From assembly GCA_023055505.1 (NCBI GenBank), contig JALIRH010000042.1, positions 4,658,335 through 4,722,334 of the forward strand: 64,000 nt of DNA. The letters are read 5' to 3'. Each line of letters starts with the position of its first letter. The first letter of the stretch is position 1. This DNA is from Callipepla californica brunnescens. Taxonomy: Eukaryota > Chordata > Aves > Galliformes > Odontophoridae. Positions 1 to 36,800 of the stretch are shown in pieces. Made by a program: the position numbers and the translations under genes. The notes beneath the pieces are model-generated. The model saw only the letters and a list, made by a program, of their open reading frames with translations, did not search any database and was not told the DNA's origin.

Positions 1-166
1 TCTGCTGAATACATGGCAGCAAGAGCAAGGAAAGGGAGACGTACACCAGCACCAGGGCATTACTGAGCGGCTGCAGCTCAGCTGGCCTTACTCAGCATGC
101 TCATGGGAAACAGATGGAGGCAGGAAAGTCTCTGCTATGCAACATCAAATAAAATAAACTTCTTAC

Positions 167-7312
<7,146 letters not shown>

Positions 7313-9045
7313 CGCCCGGCGGCCGCGGGACTGCCACCCACCCAGAGTCCCGGCGAACGGCGGTGCCCCCGGGGTGCGACGGGGACGCCCAGCAGCGCCG
7401 AGAACGGCTCCAGAGAATCGCCTCGTCTGCTTTCAGCTGTCGCGAGCGAGAAGGGACATGTCTCACAGCCCTCCTCCCTCCGCCTCCACATCGCGGAGAT
7501 GAGGCATCAGGTTTCCAGACACGCCTCGGCTGCGTGCAGGTATTTCTGGGCGCTGCGACGCGCGCCCGACGCAGACGCACCTGAGCTCCGCGTGGGGCTC
7601 CGGGAGAGGGCCGCCGCTCCCAGAAGCGCCGTCACGGGACTCGCGGGGACCTCATGAGATCGCCCGCGGGGTGAGTAAGGGCACGGCAGGAAGCCGAGGT
7701 CACGGAGGACGGATCCCGTTCCGCAGCGCCGAGTCAGCGCCGCGGGGAACTGCGAGAGGAGCGCTCCGCACGGACAGCAGGGCGTGAAAATCACCGCAGA
7801 GCAGCGGGGATTCCCTCCTCGGTTTCCCAGCAGACGGGAGCGCGGAACGCCGCGCGTCACCGCGGCAGTGCAGCGCGGCGCTCGGGAGCCGCCCCGGGCC
7901 GTGCGCGGTGTCCGTGCGCCGTCAGAGCACCGCGGGGCAGAGAGCGGCGGAGCTCCGCGGGCGCTCCCTCGGCCCCGGGGACGGGAACGCTGCGCCCGAG
8001 GAGCCGCGCTCCGCTCCATCCTCGGCCCTATGGGGGACGTAGGAAAACGCGGCGCTGCGGAGGACTCGTTGGACGCGGCTCCACCGACCACGGCGGCTCA
8101 GATCCGCCCCACGCGTTCTCCAGATGGCGGCAGTGAGGGCCGCAGCGCTACGAACAGAGCGGGGGACGGATGTTGGCGGCGGTTTAACTTTGCTTACGCA
8201 CACACGTGCAAACAAACGCCGGCTGTAGCAACAGCATAGCAAGGAAACAAAGCAGAATGGGCTGGGCTCTATAAATACATCAGTGAGCAAGAGCGGCGAC
8301 AGCCGGCGCTGCCTGGGCAGAAACAAACGGAACTGATCCGCCGTGAGCACGAACGCTGCCCAGCAGCGCGCAGACCGTGGGCGCACGGTGCTGAGGGTCG
8401 GCACGGCACTGAGATGAACTCATTTGAGGTTCCCCGTTTTCTTTGAAGCGTTCTAAGTCACTTTTCCCTGATTCCCTTCTCTGCCATTTCTGCACCTTTT
8501 GCCAACTGTGAGGCACGATCCGCAGCTCTGTTACCTGAGCCGGGTCAGCACAGAGCGCTCCGCCACTGCCACTGCAGCGCTGAGGCTTTGGTTGGTGTGA
8601 GGAACGCGGCTTCATTCAGTTATTCCTCTAATCGTCCTTCCGACTGAATAGTGCTGGCACACAACAGCAGTCAGAAACTCCACATAATGGAGAGGCACAA
8701 CGCTCCTGCTCCCACCAGGACACAAAAACAAACTCACACCCATTTCTAAACATCAGGGAGAAGTCCCAGGTCCAGGCAAGAAGCACAATGCTCATTTATC
8801 GTGCTGAATAATAATAAAAATAAACTTCCCTAAGCTCAACAGAAAATACAGATGCTTTCACTGTATGGTACGCACGCCGACTCGGGGCCAGGTCCGTGCT
8901 GGGGCAGCTGCTCAGGGCCGAGGACATGAGAAGTCCCCGCTGCAGTGGGGCAGCCCCACCCAGCACCCAGCACCCAGCACCCGGGATCCTGTACAACACG
9001 AGGGACGACTTCATTCCAGAACTGTGTTCAGAAGAACCATCAGCA
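7313..9045. other. MAPK13-MAPK14 intergenic region
   Basis: About 1.7 kb between the MAPK13 start codon and the inferred MAPK14 3' end. The left half is the CpG island. The right half (8300-9045) is ordinary sequence with a short CCCAGCA tandem repeat near 8957-8983. I found no exon matching a known protein. Confidence 0.6.
8957..8983. repeat. Short tandem repeat, CCCAGCA unit
   Basis: Three to four perfect copies of a 7-nt unit. No function is apparent. Confidence 0.7.
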
Positions 9046-9066
9046 CAGTAAATCTGAAAAATAGGT

Positions 9067-9072
9067 TTTATT
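9067..9072 (-). terminator. MAPK14: Poly(A) signal AATAAA of MAPK14
   Basis: Canonical hexamer on the minus strand, 2.2 kb downstream of the stop. Cleavage is expected near 9040-9055. It is the only perfect AATAAA I noticed in this 3'UTR. Confidence 0.7.
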
Positions 9073-10709
9073 CTGAACCAGTGGTATCGTGACATCTTAT
9101 CCAGCATAACCAATGACAACAAAACCCATGGATAGAAATGAAGTAGCAGGTCTCTGAGTGCGTGGTCCTGCTCGGGCTCGGTGGGAGCAGGGCTGTGAGC
9201 GGAGCGCTCCCACACGGACACACTCACACACAATGTCTGTACTTTTAAAAATCTTTAGCAATATTTCGCATGGAATCACACTGCAGCAACTACACATAAA
9301 ATGGCCGATAAAAATAATCTTGCTGTAGGTTTACAGAGTCTATCTACATTTTCCGTTTGAAGACCTGGACTGCTCGTCCAGCAGGGAGGTTGTATCTGTT
9401 CTATGGGTCTGAGGAGAGCGTTATCACAGAGCACCAACTCCCTCTTCATCTCACCCCAGACTTTATAAAACATTTGACCTGAAGAGATCACTGGAAAGTA
9501 GGCTAGCAAGATCAATGGCTTCATCTTTTGTGCCCCATCCCTTTGTGTTGCCTCTTCAGACACGCGGTAAAAATACTACAAAGAGTTCCTCTCCATCCCA
9601 TAGGTAACCAGAATGCAAAATACTGCAAGAGCCCTTCTCACATACACAGCTGCATGCTGCACACACAGGACGTCTGCAACAGATAAATGTCTGAAAACAT
9701 CTCCTCCCCCCGAGTCCTACAGTCCGGCTCCCGAGATCCCTCCTACAGATCTAGCTCAGAAAAACACAAGAAGAGCCCCTCCTGCCAGGACCCCTGACTT
9801 CGGGCATTCAATTCATGCAGAGTGCTGTAAAATACAAAGTATTTTTGTCATGTCTGTATCCAAACATACTCCCTTCTCCCATTTCCTCAAGCAGAGATCA
9901 GCCTGCTGACAAGCAGCCAAGAAGCTCTTACCTGCGAGGGTAAAAAGTGTTAGTCTTATATAATATAAATACTTATATCCATAGATATAGACAGTGACAG
10001 GGAGACTGTGGATTGATGCATGCTTATTTCTTTGCTTTGGACTGCAACATCTTCAGAAAAAAACATTTTCAGGAAATAACTTAAATTCTGGCACCAGACG
10101 CCACAGCTGTTTCTTTGAAGAACACTTTTTTTACACTTGATCTCACAAGAAGCCCTCCATCCCAATCTCTCCTCTGAAAGCAGAAGATCAGAACAAAGGA
10201 AAAGGGGCATTTCCACGCTTTGTTTTCCCCGTTTCTCATCAGCCTCCACACTGGCACAGGTATTTCACGCTGAGCTGCGGCACAGGAGGAAGGACGCTGC
10301 GATCTGTGGCACTGGCTGAGGTACTCAGGAATCGTTCACTGATGATTTAACTGCCCCAGTGCCACCCCGCAATGCAACAACAAACACCGAGCAGCTCTAC
10401 ATGCGCATACGGCTATGACATGCAAGAACACCCCACCTCTGAAGGAACAAGACACACAAATGTGGCTAGCAAGAATCTTCTCCAGCCTCTGTCTCCTGGG
10501 AGCTAATGCTGATAAGCCACACAACTAGAGGAGGGGAAGAGGGAAAAAATACAGCATACCCAATCCAAGGAGAGAGGCTGTTGCCTCGGAAAGTTATTTC
10601 CTGAATACACAGAGCTCACGTCTGGCTGTCCGGGAGCCTTCACCCTGAAAAAACAGCAGGGCCAGGCATTTCTACTCCAGACTTCCTTCCCCCTCTTTCC
10701 CCATTCATT

Positions 10710-10717
10710 TAAGGCAC
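10710..10717 (-). promoter_or_regulatory. miR-124 seed site in MAPK14 3'UTR
   Basis: The mRNA-sense sequence GTGCCTTA is a full 8-mer complement of the miR-124 seed plus the A opposite position 1. Mammalian MAPK14 is a reported miR-124 target, as I recall. Confidence 0.55.
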
Positions 10718-10722
10718 AAACA

Positions 10723-10730
10723 TATTTACA
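10723..10730 (-). promoter_or_regulatory. Pumilio response element
   Basis: Perfect TGTAAATA in mRNA sense, five nucleotides upstream of the miR-124 site in the transcript. Confidence 0.5.
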
Positions 10731-11281
10731 GTTTCATACAAAACCTTCTCACGTTCCACGAACCAGACAGTTGTCAGAAAGCCTGTATGTTCTCCTGAAC
10801 CAGGAAGGTCTGGGTGCAAATCAGCCACCTAGCACGGAACAAGGACCCCCCCCTCAGTGCTCCCTTCACTCCCAAAGAAAACAGAGGACTCCCTAAGCCT
10901 ACGAACTAACTCCCCTCATTTGGAGGTTAGTTGCAGAACAACTGATAAATGGCAACAACTGTGACCAAACTTCGAGCTCCAGCTTCCCCTCCTTGCCCCA
11001 GCAGCACATACTGGTTGAACGCTTCCTGTGGAAGGACTAAAGAGCAGTCAGAGCAGGTTGAGAGGCTTGCCCCAGGCTGTACACAGAACACAAGAGAGCA
11101 TGCAGCATGTTTACATAGACTCAGCTTTCCTCCCTCCCCCCACCCTCCCCAATTCAACACACACAAAACCCTTCCACCAAGGAGAATATTGTTGTGGCGA
11201 GGCACTTGAAGGATAGTTGGAGAGTCCCTACGAAAAGGCGTTCCCCTCACAGTGCAGTGGGACAAAGAAGAGAGCCGTTTC

Positions 11282-29188
<17,907 letters not shown>

Positions 29189-29434
29189 TCACTCCGTGAC
29201 CGCCGCCGCCGCCTCCCCCCTCCCCGCACACGCGCTTCTCTCTCTCTCCTCCCCCGCGCCGTGAGGGCCGAGCAGACCCCGTGAGGTGAGGGAGGAGCCG
29301 GCCGATAGGGAGGGCCGGGGGCAGGCGCTCCGCCGCAGGTAGGACGGGATGCCGCGGCCCGCCCCCCAGCGGGCAGCTCGGGCTGGGCCCCGCCGTACCG
29401 CCCCCCCGCTCCCAGTGCGGCTCAGTCCGGCCGC

Positions 29435-29444
29435 TCTCGCGAGA
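29435..29444. promoter_or_regulatory. TCTCGCGAGA palindrome, copy 1
   Basis: Exact 10-nt palindrome, extended to 12 nt as CTCTCGCGAGAG (29434-29445). This element is known in CpG-island promoters and is recognised by BANP when unmethylated. Confidence 0.75.
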
Positions 29445-29506
29445 GCTGAGGCGGCGCGGGCAGAGATGCCCCAATATGGAGGCGATGCGGAGCGGCGCGT
29501 GGGATT

Positions 29507-29516
29507 TCTCGCGAGA
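29507..29516. promoter_or_regulatory. TCTCGCGAGA palindrome, copy 2
   Basis: Second exact copy, 72 nt from the first, start to start. Flanking bases differ, so this is not a simple tandem duplication. Confidence 0.75.
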
Positions 29517-30692
29517 GCGGGACGCGGCGGGACGCGGGCTGGCTGCTCGGCGCGGCGCGGATGCGGTGCTGTGCGGCGGTGCTGTGCGGCGCTTCTGCTC
29601 GCGCTGCCTGCAACTGAGGCGGCACAGCCCTCGTGTGCAGATTTCACGAAGCCCGCTTTTGTCACCTTGAGGGTGTACTTGGAGCAAAATACGAAAATCC
29701 ATGCGAATGCTGACTTACAGCAACAGGCCCGGGTTGAGCTGTCAGGGCCCCCAGCGAGGCCGAGCTGTATCTCGGTGCCGGCAGTGCTCCTCCTGTGAAC
29801 CGCAGGGCGTTTAGCGGAGCACTGCTGCGTGGGGCTCCAGGCCCGTGGGGCTGTGGGGAGCTGGGCTGGTACTGCTGGATTCCTGTCCGCTTGGACTTCA
29901 GTTTGCAAACTCCAGCTTCTTTTCAACTTTTGTTATCGTGTTACCTCAAATAAAGGTGACTGTGCTCAAACAGCAAAGAACCTGTACTGGGTATGTAGTG
30001 CTAAGGAACAGAATGTCTCTTACACTCTTCTCTGGAAGACCTTTAAAAGGAAGAAACCGTGCCCTAGGGATGGGTCGTGCCTGAGGCAAGTCTGCTGCTG
30101 GCTCTTGCTGTGGTTAGTGACTGAATTCAGATCTTCCTGATGTTAAAATGCTAAGGAATGTGAGTCAAAGGTTTGGGGCATTAAAAACCTGGATGGTATC
30201 AGATGGCACTTACTGCAAATTGTGTCATTGTACAGCCTCCGGTTTAGCCGATGTCTGTACAATTCAATCTAAGCCTGTTTCTTCCAGCACTGGAAATAAG
30301 GAGAATTCAAACTGTTTCTCAGCTGTGACTGTCTTATGGAAAGAGGGTGTATTTTGTTCCTGTAACACAGACCTGCTTTAGGGATTCCCATCATGGAGGG
30401 GATCCAGGCTGGTCTTTTCTACAGAGTAGAATCAAGGCAACTTCAAGAAGGATTCAGTGTTCTGGCAGTCAGTTTGCTCAACCCTAACAGCAGCATGTCT
30501 TCCAAGGATTTTAGTCTCTGCAGTCTTGCTTATCCTTGGTGTAACTGTTGGCTTCACAGGGGTGATGTTGGAATGGACGGATGCCATGTGCTTTTTATTG
30601 GTTTTGGTTTTAATACTGCCAAGAACGAGAGGTTTAATTGTCATCTCCAGTATTTGATATTCCTCAGATTTCTCTGTGATTAAAAGGAAAAT

Positions 30693-30862
30693 ATGGAGCT
30701 GGACAATGATACTGGCCACGCTAGGAGGCAACCAGCAGTTTGCAGAGTCCAAAGAGAAATCCAGACGGAGGAGCACCTGCAAGCACTCTTGGAAAGAAGC
30801 CTGCCTTCCACCTGCAGTGGAGATCCACACATCGCTGAAAAGAAGAGACGGTTACATTGCAG
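30693..30862 (+). CDS. SLC26A8: SLC26A8 first coding exon
   Basis: ATG at 30693 is in a good context (A at -3, G at +4), with an in-frame TAA twelve bases upstream at 30681. The peptide starts MELDNDTGHARRQ and contains the SLC26 N-terminal pattern PAVCRVQREIQTEEHLQ. It ends LHC plus a split arginine codon (AG/G), matching human QCR before SW. The donor is GTGAGC. Upstream exon structure is unknown. Confidence 0.85.
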
Positions 30863-33800
30863 GTGAGCTATATGCTGGGAATTTGACAGGTGTAAAAAAA
30901 CTGAGGAGGCTCTTCAAGCCCAAATGTGGAAAGATGCTAATATCTTCCTGCAGCTTGTAATTAAAATGCTGAATTGTATTGATTGACAACTGAAGCAGAA
31001 CAGCCAGTTGGAGCAACTCACAGCAAAATATGCAAAAACAGCTTAGCACCCCACTACCCAAAGCTTAGCATATCGCAGGAGTGTTTGTTTGCTTCAGGAC
31101 TGTGATAGAGTGAGAGATACATTCATTGCAAGGAGAAGTTGTTAGTATTTGTAGTCCTTTCCAGTGCTTCCCTCAGCCCAGATGTCAGATACAAGCTTTC
31201 ACTTGCATTTTTTCTGATTTCTGCCTTTTGACGCTTGTTTTTCCTGAATTTCAAGAGCCATTTTCTGTTCCTTCTTAGCTGGGGACGTGGAAAGTTGCGT
31301 AAGGGTATGACTAAGATTGGCTGAATTGCTTTTGGATTATTTTTGAGCAGTGTTCCTGCATTCTTTGAAGAGGATGGGTGAGGCAAACGGTACTGCCTAT
31401 ACAGCATTAATGTTTCCACAGCCTGATTTTCCCAACTGCCAAAATTCTCTTCTGGGCATTATCCTAGGACAGAAACATATCTTCTGCCAGAGGAGCCCTG
31501 CAGGCTCACCAGAAGGCAGTCTTTGTTGACAATTTAGGAGAATTCCTGGTGTTCTTCCAGCAAGGCAAATATAATCAAAAATAGGAAGCCCTTTCATCAG
31601 CTTCCCTTTTAGTTTTGTTTGACTGTGAATACTTTTGATTTCCTGAAATAATCTCTCTTTGGATGTGGAGTGGACTGCCAGTGGTTATGGCTATGTCTAC
31701 ACTACAAAGTTCACATAAGAAAGTAAATTAAAAAAAATCTCTGATTCATCATTTCTCTGAGCTTTGTTTCAGTGTGTATTCTGAATGTATACTGAAACTC
31801 AAACTGTTATTTTGGGACAGTGACAGGCCTTGAGACTCAGGTCTAGCTATGGGTGAGGTTCCACAAGGCGTGGTCAACTAATCTAACAGCTTGCTGCTGC
31901 CAGATGGGAGAGGACACAGAAGAAAAAGCAGCACAGGAGAGCCAGACCTCCCTCTTTTGTGTAACTAGCTCTTACACCAGCTCAGCAGTGTGTGAGACTG
32001 CAGCCTAAAACTGTGGATCCTGTCTTACTGGCACTGTTGTAAAGGAATTTCCTGGTAACAAGTGAAGGCAAGTGGAACTACAGTTTGAGTTACTACTGTG
32101 CTTTCTAGTTTTTCGTTTCACCTCAGAGATTCATTGTTGATTAATTTATGCACTTGTGAGATCCTTCAGACTGTGCAGCAGGTTTGTTGGTTTGTTTTTC
32201 AGTGCTAAAGGATATTGAAATCAGTGGAACAAAATTACTTAACAGAGAGGCTTGAATTGTGTATAATTATGATATGTGATCTAAAGTTAGGACTGCCCAC
32301 TCACAAATTCCTGGGGCAATAAAATAAGTCTTGTGGAGAGGTCAAAGGAAGAATTTTGCTTTTAAGTCGTGGCTAATACAGTTGGAATCTGCATCACTGC
32401 ACCTGCTGCTTAATAAGAAAATCTTAATTCCCTCTCTCAATTCCTTGTTTAAGACTTGTGTCCTTCTTGCTTCCTCATACTCTTTTCTTTGTTTCTTTTC
32501 CACTTCACTGTCACATATTTTCTCTGTTCTCTATTTTGTATCCACTGGTCATCCCAGCATGTAATCACCTCAGACGATAAAATGATGGAAAGGGACTCAA
32601 CTGTAGTGCTGACTGGGGCTCAGTCTCCCCAGCCACTGTTCATCATTGCCAGAAGCATTGGGGAGATACTGCGTTGTGTATCTTTGGTTTGTAAGTAGAA
32701 GACTGCCACTGTGGGCAGGGGATTAATAAAGGGAAGGAGGAGCACAGGGCTTTATGGCTTCTGTTCCTGCAGAGTATGAGAACATGCAAAAGGACTGCAG
32801 ACAATGGTGACCATAAAAGACTATGCATATAGCTTAGCTTATCTGATTCTTTTCAGGTTCTCCTGGGAAAGGTTCAAAAAGATCATATACAAGAAGTTCC
32901 CTGTCTTGAATTGGCTTTATTCCTATCAGTTCAGAGAATGGATCTTGAAGGACCTCCATGCAGGCCTAAATGTGGGGTTGGTTCAGGTTCCTCAAGGTAG
33001 GCAGAGAGAAAAGAAAAACACCCTTCCTCCCTTTTGTACATTGTTCTTTTCATAATCTACAATCTGTGTGGTTTTTGTTCCTTCAGATGTCACCAGATTA
33101 TGCGGGAACTTTAATTTACAAATTCCTTAAATCATTAACTGATAGAATATGTTTTCTTGCAAGTATGGAAATATATAATCAGATGTTACGTGGCGTAATT
33201 TTGAGGACAAGACGCTGCCTTTTTCTAAGTATACAAATATAGACTAACAGCAGCGTTTTCCTATATTGCAAGAAAAATAACAGTCTTTAAAATCCACTTT
33301 GCAAGTTCTGATAGATTTTTGCTTTCTAGGACTGCTAGGACTTTGGCTGACCAGGTTACCTCTACCAGTGATCAATGGCTTCCTCTCTGCATTCTGCTGT
33401 TCAGTGCTGTATGTTGTATTTGGAACTTCACATCACATCTCAATTGGTGAGGTTTATTCTGTATTGCAGAATGTTTCTACAAGAGTTAGAGATTGTGTCC
33501 AGTGATGCTTCAAAAAACTTGTAATGTGCAGATATTATTTAGGCGAGAATGGAGACCTCCAGATTCTCAATTCATTGTTCCACCTCTGCCCCTGAAGATA
33601 CAGCTGCCACAGCTTCTGTGTCACAGAGAGCAGTGCAAAGGAGGCAGCTGGCACGTCATGGAGGTGTCTCCTACATTAAGTTAAGGGCCAGTGCAAGCTG
33701 CTTCCCCCTTACCCTCAGACTGTGACCACGAATGAAGATTTTCTCCAGGGGTTTGTGCAGTTCTTTACCGTGACTGAGCTGTTGATGGCTTTACGTTCTT

Positions 33801-36800
33801 AATTTGTCCAGAAACTAGATTATTATGTGAGAAGGCCCTTACCAACATCGTAAAGGTGGATCGGTGGAGTTCTGGTTCCTTGGATAACTTGATAGTTCTT
33901 TCTCAGACCATATTTCTGGGACTTTCTGGCTGTTCGCTGTAGTGCATTCATTTTTGTGCTTTACACTGAAATTTTTTTTGTGCGTCTGATCAAACAAAGA
34001 CTTCGTAAAATTGTACTAGTCTGAAATTTTCAGAAGCTTTTGGTGCTTATTCAGAAACAGTAAAAAGGGATTATATACGTGAATGAAAACAGATTGTCTC
34101 CTACTGCACAGACCGATGGTAGGGCACAGAGATGGATTTAGTGCATTTCTAAGATAAATCCTTGTTGCAGCACCTCACGCAGTTACATTCTCTTTACTCT
34201 GTTCTATTATTTCCAGGCTCATTCAGCATCCTAAATCTGGTGGTGAAAAATATTCTCCAGTCCCTTGACCTCAACAAAATGTTGTCTTTTAATAGTTCAG
34301 TGGTCAATGTTTCAGACCCTGCACTTTTGAAAGGTTACGTGGAGGCCTTGACACTCACTGCGTCCATAACATTTATGACTGGTGTAATTCAGGTAGAAGA
34401 TCAATCTATGTTACATCCTTTCTGATGTATCCTCATGTGTATCTTTGTACAGATGTAAGAAGTGAGACTGCTTGCATGTTCTTACAAGTTCTGAGCTCAG
34501 CATATTTGAATATGTATGTTGTACGAAATGGAACGTGAAGGTCTGCCTCTTCCTCTCACGATGTCTGAAAAACACGTGATAGGTTCAGATTTATGTGAAC
34601 ATGATTAATATATCAGTGTGCAAAGTAAATTACTTTTGTCTTCTATATTGACCAGTTCTCCAACATACAGACACTTAGGTAGTCCTGCATAGCTGCGCAC
34701 ACTTGATGTGAAGTGCTTCTATTTTAGTTTGGCAGCATCCTGCATAATTGTGCATAATGAATATAGCTTGTTCAAATAACTATCCATCATGTGTGGCAGT
34801 GAAAAGTCACGCTCTTCAAATACGGGAACAAGAAATGCAGGTTAGACACAGATAATTATATCACACCTCACTTGTTTGTTTTATACAGTTGCTGCTTGGC
34901 TGCTTCTGTCTGAAGTCTGTAACAGCATACTTGCCAAAGGCCCTCGTTGATGCTTACCTCTCTGCAGCAGCATTGCTCGTTGTTGTATCACAGTTCACTT
35001 TTATCTTTGACGTCATGCTTGACTTCCATAAGGGCTCTCGAGACATTTTCAGTGTGAGTAAATTCATTATTTGTAAAAAATGCACGTGGGATAAGCCGTT
35101 CTTTTGAACAGTAGGTATTTTTCATTACTTCTGTAGCTTTATCATTTTCAGCATGTCTGCAATCATAATGCAGCAAAGGTTGGAGAAAGAGGTATGTTTT
35201 TTCTCTATGGATCACTGTGGGCAAACTCTTGGGCATGCAGTATTTTTGACATCTCTGACAAAGACGCAGCAGACTGCTAGGTGGAAATAAGTATAAAATA
35301 AGTCATCTTAATTTTCTTAAGAAAAGTCATACATCTAGAGAAAAAGGCGGTGTAGGGGAGAGAAGAATGATTGCGCTAGATCTATTTGTGGTAGTGTTTC
35401 TCAACACTTAAAATACTGTTTTGGTCTTAGCATCTTTCTTCTTCCACTGAAGATACTGTTGTAGCATTAAAGGATAAGTTCAAGTGTCAGGACAACGTTT
35501 CAATCTTCTAGAATGTAAAAATAGTTGCCATATCTGCCTCTGATCCTCTCAATAATTCCTTTTCAGAATGTATTATATTATTTCCTGGCTCTCCCAAAGT
35601 CAAATGCCACCAGCATACTGCTGTTTTTGCTTAGCATGGCCATACTACAAATCAGTAAAACTATCAGGATAACTTATAAACATAGTCCTATTGCATTTCC
35701 TATGGAACTTCTCTTGGTAAGTGTTCTCAATGCTATTGTGATACTCGAACTAACAGTTCAGGAATTACTGTCTGAGATGGTGTTCTGGGTCTGGGTGCCA
35801 TGAACAGCCTTTGTCATTGATGTTTGAGGCGTCTTTCACCAGCGAACTTCCCAGTTTTTCCCTTGCTGCTGTGAAAATAGGGTATCTCTGCTTACAAAAG
35901 CCAGGGGCACAAATCACAGTGTATTGCTACGTGAGTAAATAGCAGTGCGTAGACATGAAACCACCACGTTCCAAGCTCTTGATTTATTTTTTTTTTAATC
36001 TTTATTAGAGATGGAACTGGAGCTGTGGATTTGAAGGTTTGGAGTTCTGACTGCCACAGGCAATCTAGGAGTCCAAAAGACTACAGCTTCTTTTTCTAAG
36101 GAATGAGTTAGCCAGAGTCCCACCTTGCTGTCACTGGAGTTGAAGCCATTTGCCACTTGTCTGATAGGGGCCTGTGGGACAAAACCTTTCACAGAGCACA
36201 GCAGTACAGACAGCAAGTTGGAATAAGAAAATTGCAATATGAAAAAAGTCCACATTTTGCATAGAATATATCAGATGTTACTACACTGAAGACAGTAGCA
36301 AAGGACTAGGAAGTATTTGTATAATATACTTATAAAACCCCACAAAACATTACTTCAGAACGTTGCAGTGCCTATAGACTGAATAAAATCTGTGCTTAAG
36401 TCTTTTAAATACTCCTGCATGAGTAACTATTCTTAGATTTACTGCGTGCAGTTCCAGGCGCCGATGCTGTATAATCTGTGGTGTTCTTGTTTCCTTTCCC
36501 AGATCATCACAGCCTCCATTATTGCTAATTGTATTCATCTTCATGCTGAATCTAGTAGTGCTGTGGTCAGTATGATTCCTCAGAGGTTAGTTATCTCTGC
36601 TGTTAACGAGGTTATACTTTTGGGATATGAAAGAGATGTTTCAGTCTGTTCTTGAAATCTGACATAGGCTGATTGTTACCAGGAAGCACAGTTATAGGAA
36701 TAACTCTGTATCCTCATTTTGGAGCATATGCAGAATTTGAACTAGGATTTTCTTTATTAGATTCAGGTTTTGTTAGCACACAGAGGGAGGAATTTGTATT

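Larger units (their letters stand above)
9045..11281 (-). other. MAPK14: MAPK14 3'UTR
   Basis: About 2.2 kb from the stop codon to just past an AATAAA poly(A) signal. Legible elements are an 8-mer match to the miR-124 seed site (GTGCCTTA, 10710-10717), a Pumilio element TGTAAATA (10723-10730) and a second Pumilio-like TGTAGATA (9341-9348). The 3' limit is inferred from the poly(A) signal only. Confidence 0.7.

Noticed and set aside
1..166. Search for the last MAPK13 exon
   Set aside because: No frame here matches the p38delta C-terminus, so the exon must lie outside the window.
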